Origin: Flavobacteriales bacterium
GTDB lineage: Bacteria; Bacteroidota; Bacteroidia; Flavobacteriales_D; Parvicellaceae
Assembly (NCBI GenBank): GCA_026993705.1
Contig: JALWSJ010000222.1
Location: 12,583 to 20,539, forward strand
Direction of reading: 5' to 3'
DNA length: 7,957 nt
How positions within the stretch are numbered: position 1 is the first letter of the stretch; each line of letters begins with the position of its first letter. Made by a program: the position numbers and the translations under genes. Below are positions 1-6,313 of this stretch, one piece after another. The notes below the pieces were generated by a model. That model searched no databases. It was not told the origin of the DNA and saw only the letters and a program-made list of their open reading frames with translations.

Positions 1-1632
1 ATCCTCAACCAAATGCAAATCGAAAAGTCGAGCTCTTTGTATATCGGTAACAAAATTATAACTAACCGGCGAATCGTTTAAATCTACTCCTCCGTCAAAA
101 ATAAAATCTATATTTGGGTCAGAAACAGAAAATTCTCCATCAAACGAAGAACGATTAATACGACCGTCCAACGCTATATTTTGATAGGCATATCCCTTGT
201 ACTCAAACAAAGGAATAGTCCCTTTTATTTTTAAATCCAATTGTTCTAAAGAAGTCCCCTTTCCGTCTATTTGCAGATCCGAAGAAACCACTCCCAAATC
301 ACTCATTCCTAAAACTTTATTTAACTGCAATCCCGATGCATAAAGCGTTCCTTTGTACGATAAGAAATTAGATGCACTCAGCAAACAGTTAGCATCTACA
401 TCGGCAGAGCCAATGTCAGATGCAATATCCATGCTAATGGAAAAATCATTATAGTACCCATCTAAAACACCGGACATATTAATGATTCCCATATGAGTGA
501 ACTCAGAAGGTAAAACCAAATCCGTTTCCAATCCCAAGTTTTTAAAATCAATTTGGTCTATGTCCTTTTTTAGTGTTTGTGCTTCATCAATATCAATATA
601 AAATAACGCCTCATCCAAATAGGGTAATCCCTTTATTTCCGCATCGCAACTGATGTATGTTTCGTTCGTTAATCCAATAAATAGATCCTTTGCATAAATT
701 TCATTTACAGGACCATTAACTACTCCCTTTAAAATCATCTTATGCTTCATATCCTTGATACTTGGAACAAAATATGACAAATCGTGTAGGCTTAATGTAG
801 AGTTTTGAATATCCAAATCCATATAAACTGCATTAACAAAATCATTAAAATCTGCATAGTCCTGATATTTGAAGTCTATTTTTTTAGCCTCAATATTGGT
901 CTCGTCGGTGAGAATAGTAACCTTATCAATAGTCAATTTTTCAGGTGAAACAATTACTTCTGCCATTATCCCTTTTGGAGAAAAACCTGATTTTTCGTTA
1001 AAATGCAAATGAGCCAGATGAAATCCAACCGAAGAATTTTGATTTTTCAAATGGGTAACTTCTCCATATAATTCTTCAATACCTAAATGATTATAATCAA
1101 CACCATAGTCAATAGCCGGAATATTCCAATCATCATAAGAAAAATGGACATCATAAAATTGAATCGCATCGACCAATACTCTAAAACCATTCTTTGCTGT
1201 ATCTTTTTCAGATGCAAAATAATCTACTATAAATTGATAATTAAAAACAGTATCACCTTTGTGTTTTTCAAGATAAGCATGCGTATTTTTAAACGTTAAC
1301 CTATCCAATAAAATCATCTTTTTTTCCAAGTCATATAATTTTATCTTTCCTACAAATTCAGAAGCGAACAACAACGTGTCTTGTTCTAAGTCCTCGATAT
1401 AAAGACCCTCAACTTTTATATAATGTAAACCGTTAAAATGAATGTTGTCTATTTCAATTTTGGAATGTAATTGCGACGACAAATAACGAGCTGATTGTTT
1501 CGCTAATTCTTTTTGAAAAAAATGTGTCTGAATTAAAAATGCAAAAAGTACAACGAGAAAGAAAATAAACTCTAGTGTATAGCCTAAAGATTTAAGCAAA
1601 AAAGACAATATTTTTTTGGTACTTTTGTACAA
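1..1632 (-). CDS. tamB: TamB-like translocation/assembly module protein (DUF490 family), N-terminal part
   Basis: The minus strand is open without a stop from 1632 to the window edge (544 codons; the C-terminal part lies outside). TamB-family proteins are anchored in the inner membrane and span the periplasm as a long beta-rich groove. They are linked to outer-membrane protein assembly and phospholipid transport. Residues 18-35 form one hydrophobic anchor (YTLEFIFFLVVLFAF), followed by a short helical stretch and KIEIDNIHF/VEGLYIEDLEQDTLLF (about 64-90), typical of the start of Bacteroidota TamB. The later motif WNIPAIDYGVDYNHL (about 155-170) and repeated beta-strand segments fit the same family. 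No ATG lies near the N-terminus and an in-frame TAA lies just upstream, so I chose TTG at 1632. A second TTG at 1608 (residue 9) is possible. The gene is divergent from tsaD, an arrangement I recall as common in this phylum. The family call is confident; the exact start is not. Confidence 0.88.
   Translation of the reverse strand, partial: MYKSTKKILSFLLKSLGYTLEFIFFLVVLFAFLIQTHFFQKELAKQSARYLSSQLHSKIEIDNIHFNGLHYIKVEGLYIEDLEQDTLLFASEFVGKIKLYDLEKKMILLDRLTFKNTHAYLEKHKGDTVFNYQFIVDYFASEKDTAKNGFRVLVDAIQFYDVHFSYDDWNIPAIDYGVDYNHLGIEELYGEVTHLKNQNSSVGFHLAHLHFNEKSGFSPKGIMAEVIVSPEKLTIDKVTILTDETNIEAKKIDFKYQDYADFNDFVNAVYMDLDIQNSTLSLHDLSYFVPSIKDMKHKMILKGVVNGPVNEIYAKDLFIGLTNETYISCDAEIKGLPYLDEALFYIDIDEAQTLKKDIDQIDFKNLGLETDLVLPSEFTHMGIINMSGVLDGYYNDFSISMDIASDIGSADVDANCLLSASNFLSYKGTLYASGLQLNKVLGMSDLGVVSSDLQIDGKGTSLEQLDLKIKGTIPLFEYKGYAYQNIALDGRINRSSFDGEFSVSDPNIDFIFDGGVDLNDSPVSYNFVTDIQRARLFDLHLVED
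1620..1627 (+). promoter_or_regulatory. Candidate -7 element (TACTTTTG) of the tsaD promoter
   Basis: TACTTTTG matches the Bacteroidota sigma-A -7 consensus TAnnTTTG exactly. It would place the transcript start near 1634 and give tsaD a leader of about 75 nt. It overlaps the 5' end of the divergent tamB reading frame. I see no TTG -33 box at the usual 17-23 bp spacing, so the call rests on the -7 motif and its position only. Confidence 0.35.
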
Positions 1633-1709
1633 GATAAATTATTTGTAACGAAGATAAAAAAGATGCTCTATTTTAGCGACTTTTCCCTTCAAATTATCAC
1701 ATCAATTAA

Positions 1710-2738
1710 ATGAACAAAGATAACACCATTCTTGGTATTGAATCAAGTTGCGACGATACTTCCGCTGCAATCATCAAAAACGGTACTATTTTATCCAATA
1801 TTACCGCCAATCAAGATGTACATAACAAATACGGAGGCGTTGTGCCCGAACTTGCTTCTCGTGCCCATCAACAAAACATTGTTCCCGTAGTTGATTTAGC
1901 TCTAAAAGAAGCCGGAATTAACGTCGATGATTTATCAGCAATCGCCTTTACACAAGGCCCCGGGCTTTTAGGCTCTTTACTTGTAGGAGCTACATTTGCC
2001 AAATCGCTAAGCCTTGGACTTTCAATTCCCTTGATTGGCGTCAATCATATGAAAGGGCACATTCTAGCACATTTTATACAAAAAGAAGGAGAAGAAAAAA
2101 ACGTCCCTCAATTTCCATTTCTGTGCCTAACCGTGTCGGGCGGACACACACAAATTGTTAAAGTTACCGCCCCTCTAAAAATGGAAGTACTTGGAGAAAC
2201 CATTGATGATGCCGCAGGAGAAGCCTTCGACAAAGCTGCTAAATTATTAGGTCTCCCTTATCCCGGTGGGCCATTGATTGACAAACATGCCCAATTAGGA
2301 AATAAAGACCGTTTTAAATTTACCTTCCCAAAAATAGAAGGTTATCGATATAGTTTCAGCGGACTGAAAACCCAGTTCATGAACTTTTTAAAAAAAGAGT
2401 TACAAAACGATGAAAATTTTATCGAAAACAACCTCAACGACATTTGTGCTTCCTATCAAGCTCACATTATTGAATACTTATTTCAAAAATTAAAAAAGGC
2501 TGCCTTCAATGAAAACATCAACCAAATAGCCATAGCAGGAGGTGTATCCGCCAACAGTTACCTCAGAAACAAACTACAAGAACTGGGCAAAAAACACGGC
2601 TGGAAAACCTTTATTCCTGAATTTGAATACTGCACCGACAATGCCGGAATGATTGCTATTACAGGCTATTTTCAATACTTGGAAAAAGATTTCGCTCAAC
2701 AAACTATTATTCCAAATGCCCGTTTGAAAATAGAATAA
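1710..2738 (+). CDS. tsaD: tRNA N6-adenosine threonylcarbamoyltransferase TsaD
   Basis: TsaD (Kae1/Gcp family) works with TsaB and TsaE in the cytoplasm to transfer the threonylcarbamoyl group from threonylcarbamoyl-AMP to A37 of tRNAs that read ANN codons. The reading frame is 342 aa, a normal length for the bacterial family. Motifs run in order: GIESSCDDT (9-17, ASKHA nucleotide-binding start), PELASRAH (46-53), TQGPGLLGSLLVG (81-93), NHMKGH (112-117; H113 and H117 are the expected metal ligands), VSGGHT (142-147), DDAAGEAFDK (166-175), GGVSANS (277-283) and CTDNAGMIA (308-316, whose Asp310 is the third metal ligand). All catalytic and metal-binding positions are present. The ATG at 1710 puts the first ASKHA strand right at the N-terminus. 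There is no Shine-Dalgarno sequence, as is usual here. It is divergent from tamB and 17 bp upstream of a membrane-protein gene. Confidence 0.97.
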   Translation: MNKDNTILGIESSCDDTSAAIIKNGTILSNITANQDVHNKYGGVVPELASRAHQQNIVPVVDLALKEAGINVDDLSAIAFTQGPGLLGSLLVGATFAKSLSLGLSIPLIGVNHMKGHILAHFIQKEGEEKNVPQFPFLCLTVSGGHTQIVKVTAPLKMEVLGETIDDAAGEAFDKAAKLLGLPYPGGPLIDKHAQLGNKDRFKFTFPKIEGYRYSFSGLKTQFMNFLKKELQNDENFIENNLNDICASYQAHIIEYLFQKLKKAAFNENINQIAIAGGVSANSYLRNKLQELGKKHGWKTFIPEFEYCTDNAGMIAITGYFQYLEKDFAQQTIIPNARLKIE

Positions 2739-2739
2739 T

Positions 2740-2747
2740 TACCTTTG
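2740..2747 (+). promoter_or_regulatory. Candidate -7 element (TACCTTTG) before the 12-TM membrane gene
   Basis: TACCTTTG is an exact TAnnTTTG match in the 17-bp gap after tsaD. Transcription would begin at about 2754, only a few bases before the TTG start, giving an almost leaderless mRNA. The nearest TTTG upstream (2723-2726) is 13 bp away, shorter than the usual -33 to -7 spacing. The downstream gene may therefore simply be co-transcribed with tsaD. Confidence 0.25.
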
Positions 2748-2755
2748 CCATCACT

Positions 2756-3934
2756 TTGAAAAAGAAAATAAACATAGCTCTAACTTACTTCCTGATTGCA
2801 GGAATTTTCGGAATCTTATTACGTCTCGACCGCTTTAACAACATCGGTATAGTATATAAAAACTTTCTAAACACCCATTCTCATCTAGCACTTTTAGGTT
2901 GGTTATACAACTTATTTCTAATTTACATACAATACGATTATTACCAAAACAACAATCCACGGATAAACAAAATATTCATAGCCTCACAATTCACTTTCTT
3001 AGGCATGCTGTTCAGTTTCCCTTTTGTCGGCTACGCCCTTATTTCTATTGTATTTTCTACATTGTATCTATTTACAAGCTATTGGCTCATTATAACTCTA
3101 TTTCAAAAGAAAAGTAAACAACCAACAATCACATCAAAGTACCTAAAAACAGGAGGAGTATTCTTATTCCTTTCCAGTTTAGGACCTTACGCCTTAGGCT
3201 ATTTTATGGCAAACAAATTGCAAGGCTCAATCGGACATCACCTTTCGTTATATTGGTTTCTGCACTTCTTATTCAACGGGTATTTTACGATGGTTGTCTT
3301 AGCTATGCTTTCTGGCAAAATTCAAGAAAACTACCCGCAAACCGAAAAAACTCAAAACCTCATTTTTAATCTTTTCGCTTGGTCAACCCTTCCGCTTTAT
3401 GCACAATTCATTACTATTTTACATCCGACCAACTGGGTGTATCTGACTTCTTTCATTGCTTCATCCATGCAATTGTACGCCTTCTATTTACTCACCCATT
3501 CACTAACTAAAATAGCTCGACAACAACGAGCAATCAGCAAAATCCTATTTACCCTGTTTACCATTTCCTTCTTTCTAAAACTTCTATTTCAACTTTTCGC
3601 AAGCCTTCCATTCACCTACACCTTAGTCGCTCAATCCAAACCCACGCTCATCATCGGATTCGTACATTTAGTAATGTTAGGTATGTTTACCTTTTTCTTT
3701 CTTTGGTATTACAGAGCTCAAAAATCAATATCACAAACCAGAACAAGCAACATTTTCACTCTACTGCTTATCGCCGGCGTACTACTTTCTGAATCATTAC
3801 TTTTCTCACAAGCCTTTTCATTATACACCTTTCACCAATCCATTCCTCATTACTTTGCTTCACTTTTCTTTGTCAGTTTACTCTTACCCCTCGGAATTGC
3901 AGGAGTACTCTATTCCAATCTAACAGAAAAATAA
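2756..3934 (+). CDS. Polytopic (about 12 TM) membrane protein resembling heme-copper oxidase subunit I; function unknown
   Basis: I see a 392-aa, very hydrophobic protein with about 12 membrane segments, near residues 6-24, 39-60, 74-92, 94-116, 132-152, 163-186, 202-222, 226-247, 260-282, 294-318, 333-356 and 365-387. Histidines sit in membrane segments: H41 and H43 in NTHSHLALLGW (segment 2), H161/H162 and H170 in the HHLSLYWFLHFLFNG stretch (segment 6), and H304 in GFVHLVMLGM (segment 10). Twelve segments with His in segments 2, 6 and 10 is the layout of heme-copper oxidase/nitric oxide reductase subunit I. However, the protein is shorter than those enzymes, and the paired His of segment 7 and the HxH of segment 10 are missing. 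I infer a possible heme-b-binding protein that is not a standard oxidase; an NnrS-like role is an alternative. The TTG at 2756 is chosen because the first in-frame ATG is at residue 84 and would remove three segments. It lies 17 bp after tsaD, probably in one operon. Confidence 0.8.
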   Translation: MKKKINIALTYFLIAGIFGILLRLDRFNNIGIVYKNFLNTHSHLALLGWLYNLFLIYIQYDYYQNNNPRINKIFIASQFTFLGMLFSFPFVGYALISIVFSTLYLFTSYWLIITLFQKKSKQPTITSKYLKTGGVFLFLSSLGPYALGYFMANKLQGSIGHHLSLYWFLHFLFNGYFTMVVLAMLSGKIQENYPQTEKTQNLIFNLFAWSTLPLYAQFITILHPTNWVYLTSFIASSMQLYAFYLLTHSLTKIARQQRAISKILFTLFTISFFLKLLFQLFASLPFTYTLVAQSKPTLIIGFVHLVMLGMFTFFFLWYYRAQKSISQTRTSNIFTLLLIAGVLLSESLLFSQAFSLYTFHQSIPHYFASLFFVSLLLPLGIAGVLYSNLTEK

Positions 3935-3957
3935 AAATTCGGATAATTTGGGCGTTC

Positions 3958-4016
3958 CCATTACGGCATAAAAAAGTGGTTTCGTTTCACTACACTACTT
4001 TTCAACGCCGTAATGG
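3958..4016. repeat. Hairpin 1 of the intergenic repeat (10-bp perfect outer stem)
   Basis: CCATTACGGC (3958-3967) pairs perfectly with GCCGTAATGG (4007-4016). Inside it, AAAAGTGG (3972-3979) can pair with CTACTTTT (3995-4002) with one G-U pair, giving a long two-part stem. AACGCC at 4004-4009 is also complementary to GGCGTT at 3951-3956, so the left end of the repeat could fold in two mutually exclusive ways. Confidence 0.7.
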
Positions 4017-4036
4017 TCGGGCTATCACTACTCACT

Positions 4037-4069
4037 CTTTTGTGTTGCATAAGTGCAACAACACAAAAG
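4037..4069. terminator. Hairpin 2 of the intergenic repeat (11-bp perfect stem), possible bidirectional terminator
   Basis: CTTTTGTGTTG (4037-4047) pairs perfectly with CAACACAAAAG (4059-4069) around an 11-nt loop. Alternatively, 8 bp (CTTTTGTG/CACAAAAG) continue into TTGCA/TGCAA (4045-4049/4054-4058) with a TAAG loop and a 3-nt bulge. It lies about 100 bp past the stop of the membrane gene. No uniform T-tract follows on the plus strand, so a terminator role is an inference from its position between convergent genes. Confidence 0.4.
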
Positions 4070-4100
4070 GAGTTCAAACACGCCGTTCTATCCCTAACGC

Positions 4101-4199
4101 CAGACTGTCTAAAAACCCTAAGAAACTTGAAAACAAGAATTATAACACATTAATAATCAGATATAAATTTTGCTGTAAATTAGGTTTTTAGACAGTCTG
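4101..4199. mobile_element. 99-bp MITE-like element with 20-bp terminal inverted repeats and a 4-bp target duplication
   Basis: The left end (4101-4121, starting CAGACTGTCTAAAAACC) is the reverse complement of the right end (4180-4199, ending TTTTTAGACAGTCTG), apart from one extra C at the inner edge of the left copy (4116-4118). The interior is A+T-rich and has no credible gene. ACGC directly abuts both ends (4097-4100 and 4200-4203), as expected for a 4-bp target-site duplication. Removing the element and one ACGC restores the junction CCCTAACGCGAGTGAAATG. The element is non-autonomous and would need a transposase encoded elsewhere. I cannot assign the parent IS family with confidence. Confidence 0.75.
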
Positions 4200-4203
4200 A
4201 CGC

Positions 4204-4316
4204 GAGTGAAATGAAAAGAACTAATTTTTAACTTATAAACAAGCTGTAATTAATCTCTACTATGTATAGGAAAAATAAAAACGCTTTATTAGGCACTTTT
4301 CAATGTTTAAGTGATA
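4204..4316. other. Intergenic remainder downstream of the esterase gene; no gene seen
   Basis: This is A+T-rich sequence between the MITE and the stop codon of the minus-strand esterase gene. The first part, AGTGAAATGAAA (4205-4216), is complementary to 3980-3991 inside the left hairpin and may be the true outer edge of the intergenic repeat. The rest shows only a weak all-A/T 6-bp hairpin (4274-4290) and no coding signal. Confidence 0.5.
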
Positions 4317-4970
4317 TTACTCTATACTTTGTGCTAATCTCAAGAGTGGCTTAGGTAGAACTTTGTGCTTTCCTTCAAATCGAATTAATGTATACTGTAT
4401 ATCTTTATCATGCAATAAATTTATTTGTTTTTCCACTCGTTCTTCCGAGTAAAAAGGGTCGTTATCTCCTATTATGATATGCAAATTTAATTGATTGAAA
4501 ATTGCTCGTTTTTCGAAATAATCAATATCCTCCGGAAAAGCACCTGCCCAAAGCGATAATGAATCTATTTTAAAAGCTGTACGAGTAACCCAACGGCAAA
4601 CCGTTGCTCCTCCTTGAGAGAAACCAAGCACATGTACCCGTATAAAAGAATTAACAGAACGAAAAGAATAATGACGATAAACATTATCCAAAAAAGTTGA
4701 ATAATCCTTAATATCATTTAACCTATCCTCTTTTGTCATCCACGAAGCAACCACTTTTCCGTCAAACCCTTTCCAATAGAACCGATGCAAAGCTTCAGGA
4801 GCTATAATAAAACGTTCCGCATCTTCCAAAGACGAAAACCAATTCAAAAAATGATTGGCTAATTGTGCATAGCCATGACAAACAATCCAAACGTGCTTTG
4901 TATTACTGTTTAATTCTCCTAACGTAAAAAAACGTGCTGTTTTTGGAGTTTCTATATGATGTTCTTTCAT
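4317..4970 (-). CDS. Alpha/beta-hydrolase, carboxylesterase/phospholipase-type serine esterase
   Basis: This is a 217-aa cytoplasmic protein with no signal peptide, the usual size for small carboxylesterases of the phospholipase/carboxylesterase family. Visible parts are the oxyanion-loop strand VWIVCHGY (27-34), the nucleophile elbow VLGFSQGG (114-121, Ser118), GDNDPFYSEE (168-177, with Asp171 as likely acid) and GKHKV (200-204, with His202 as the base), so the catalytic triad appears complete. Members hydrolyse short acyl or aryl esters; the physiological substrate is not predictable from sequence. The ATG at 4970 starts about 24 residues before the first core strand. It is convergent with the membrane gene to its left and divergent from folC, with 58 bp between starts, so it is probably a single-gene unit. 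Confidence 0.85.
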   Translation of the reverse strand: MKEHHIETPKTARFFTLGELNSNTKHVWIVCHGYAQLANHFLNWFSSLEDAERFIIAPEALHRFYWKGFDGKVVASWMTKEDRLNDIKDYSTFLDNVYRHYSFRSVNSFIRVHVLGFSQGGATVCRWVTRTAFKIDSLSLWAGAFPEDIDYFEKRAIFNQLNLHIIIGDNDPFYSEERVEKQINLLHDKDIQYTLIRFEGKHKVLPKPLLRLAQSIE

Positions 4971-4987
4971 AGTGTATGGAGTATGTG

Positions 4988-4995
4988 TATCTTTG
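4988..4995 (+). promoter_or_regulatory. Candidate -7 element (TATCTTTG) of the folC promoter
   Basis: TATCTTTG is an exact TAnnTTTG match, about 33 bp before the folC start. It would give a leader of roughly 25-30 nt. I see no TTG -33 box at normal spacing. Confidence 0.35.
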
Positions 4996-5002
4996 AGGAA
5001 GA

Positions 5003-5010
5003 CAAATATA
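5003..5010 (-). promoter_or_regulatory. Candidate -7 element (TATATTTG, minus strand) of the esterase promoter
   Basis: Read on the minus strand, TATATTTG matches TAnnTTTG exactly and lies about 33 bp before the esterase ATG. It is 7 bp from the opposing folC -7 candidate, so the two polymerases would compete for the same 58-bp gap. The nearest upstream TTG on this strand (5040-5038) is 27 bp away, longer than usual. Confidence 0.35.
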
Positions 5011-5028
5011 CGTTTTTGATATAAGAAT

Positions 5029-6267
5029 ATGGATTACCAACAAACTTTAGCGTACTTATACAATCAACTTCCGCAATACCAAAAGATTGGAGGAAAAGCC
5101 CTAAAACCATCTTTGGACAATATCACGGCTTTATGCCGAATTGTTGGAAATCCACATAAAAAATTAAAAGCAATACATATAGCGGGAACGAACGGAAAAG
5201 GTTCAACTACTTCACTTGTAGCCTCGGCTCTTATCGAAAACGACTACAAAACAGGTGTATTCACTTCTCCTCATCTTATCGATTTTAGAGAACGTATTTC
5301 CATTAATGGGGAAAAAATACCTCAAGATTATGTACTCTCTTTTGTTCAACAGTACAAGGACGCCGTAAAAAAAATAAACCCTTCTTTTTTTGAATGGACA
5401 ATGGTATTGGCTTTTGCCTATTTTCAATCTCAAAAAGTTGATTTTGTTGTCATTGAAACAGGGTTGGGTGGACGGTTAGATTCTTCTAATATTGTCCAAC
5501 CTTTAGTCAGCGTTATCACAACAATCGGAATTGACCACGTGCAATATTTAGGCAACTCGTATCGTGAAATCGCTTTTGAAAAAGGGGGAATTATCAAAGA
5601 AAATACTCCTTGCGTCGTAGGTTACGGAATCAACAAAGAAGCACTTACCGAATTACAAAGATTAGCCTTAGAAAAAAAAGCACCTTTCATCATTGCTCAA
5701 CCTTTAAAACAGAAAATAAAAACCGACCTTTTAGGAACTATTCAACAATACAATATAGCAACCGCTTTAACCACGTTAAGAGTTCTAAAAGAAAAAACAC
5801 CATTAAGCAAAGAGCAAATCATCAAAGGATTTGAAAACGTTACCCAAAACACCTTACTCAGAGGACGATGGGAAAAAATAAATAAAGCACCACAAGTAGT
5901 CGTAGATATTGCCCATAACGTACAAGCTGTAGAATCTATAATAGGACAATTAAAACATGAAACATATAACAACCTTCACATCGTTTGGGGAATGGTTGCA
6001 GATAAAGATGTTGCGAAAGTAGTCGAATTATTGCCTAAAAATGCTCACTATTACTTATGTCAGCCGAATATAAATAGAGCACTAAATGTTCTTGAATTAG
6101 CTAAATACTTTGATTCTAAGCATTATACAGTTTATGATAATTGTTTGAAAGCCTATACACAGGCATTGGAAACAGCTAATCAAGATGATTTAATTCTTAT
6201 TGCAGGAAGTAACTTTGTGGTTGCTGAAATTTTATCCGGAATAGATGTACAAGGAGCTACAAAATGA
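5029..6267 (+). CDS. folC: Bifunctional dihydrofolate synthase / folylpolyglutamate synthase FolC
   Basis: FolC joins L-glutamate to dihydropteroate to make dihydrofolate and then adds further glutamates to reduced folates, using ATP, in the cytoplasm. The 412-aa length fits the family. Motifs are HIAGTNGKGST (50-60, P-loop), TSPHLIDFRERI (79-90, folate-binding loop), ETGLGGRLDSSN (143-154), GIDHVQYLG (167-175, with His170 as the metal-ligand candidate), EKGGIIK (184-190, with Lys185 as the expected carbamylated lysine), LRGRWE (277-282), DIAHN (293-297, in place of the common DGAHN) and GSNFVVAE (393-400) near the C-terminus. All core motifs are present. The ATG at 5029 precedes the usual N-terminal helix (YQQTLAYLYNQLP). 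It is divergent from the esterase gene and lies 46 bp upstream of recG. I cannot tell from sequence whether both activities are present. Confidence 0.96.
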   Translation: MDYQQTLAYLYNQLPQYQKIGGKALKPSLDNITALCRIVGNPHKKLKAIHIAGTNGKGSTTSLVASALIENDYKTGVFTSPHLIDFRERISINGEKIPQDYVLSFVQQYKDAVKKINPSFFEWTMVLAFAYFQSQKVDFVVIETGLGGRLDSSNIVQPLVSVITTIGIDHVQYLGNSYREIAFEKGGIIKENTPCVVGYGINKEALTELQRLALEKKAPFIIAQPLKQKIKTDLLGTIQQYNIATALTTLRVLKEKTPLSKEQIIKGFENVTQNTLLRGRWEKINKAPQVVVDIAHNVQAVESIIGQLKHETYNNLHIVWGMVADKDVAKVVELLPKNAHYYLCQPNINRALNVLELAKYFDSKHYTVYDNCLKAYTQALETANQDDLILIAGSNFVVAEILSGIDVQGATK

Positions 6268-6289
6268 TAAAAAACGGAAATAGCCCATA

Positions 6290-6305
6290 TATTTTTGTAT
6301 TTTTG
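6290..6305 (+). promoter_or_regulatory. Tandem pair of TATTTTTG (-7-like) elements before recG
   Basis: The octamer TATTTTTG occurs twice back to back (6290-6297 and 6298-6305), and both copies fit TAnnTTTG. From the second copy transcription would start within a few bases of the recG ATG at 6314, nearly leaderless; the first copy would start 8 bp earlier. No TTG -33 box is visible at 17-23 bp spacing, so recG could also be read through from folC. Confidence 0.35.
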
Positions 6306-6313
6306 ATTCATTC

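Larger units (their letters stand above)
3950..4100. repeat. Structured intergenic repeat element (Bacteroidota GGGCGTT...CCCTAACGC type)
   Basis: This non-coding block begins GGGCGTTCCC, contains GGTCGGGCTATC between two hairpins and ends ATCCCTAACGC. The ends are inverted: GGCGTT (3951-3956) against AACGCC (4096-4101). I recall this pattern (GGGCGTT, stem, GGTCGGGCT, stem, ATCCCTAACGC) as a dispersed intergenic repeat in flavobacterial genomes, but I could not search for it here. It lies between convergent genes, where it may also act as a bidirectional terminator. How such elements spread is not known to me; a REP-like, hairpin-dependent mechanism is one possibility. Its right edge is abutted by a MITE-like insertion. 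Confidence 0.6.

Noticed and set aside
1087..1299. Plus-strand open frame of 70 codons
   Set aside because: It is antisense to the clear TamB reading frame, low-complexity I/K/N-rich, and without motifs.
2899..3117. Plus-strand open frame of 72 codons inside the membrane-protein gene
   Set aside because: It is an out-of-frame shadow of the 12-TM protein.
3976..4191. Plus-strand open frame of 71 codons
   Set aside because: It runs across the hairpin repeat and into the MITE ends. Its composition follows the repeat structure and no protein motif is seen.
4101..4199. Reading 4101-4199 as a simple rho-independent terminator
   Set aside because: The 20-bp arms are separated by about 58 nt and are flanked by a 4-bp direct repeat, which fits a transposed element better than a terminator.
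4274..4290. Possible terminator hairpin AATAAA/TTTATT downstream of the esterase gene
   Set aside because: It has only six A/T pairs, lies about 30 bp past the stop with no T-tract in the right direction, and is expected by chance in such A+T-rich DNA.
5212..5972. Three open frames (minus 5212-5433, plus 5610-5834, minus 5742-5972) inside folC
   Set aside because: They overlap conserved FolC motifs in other frames and show no independent coding signal.
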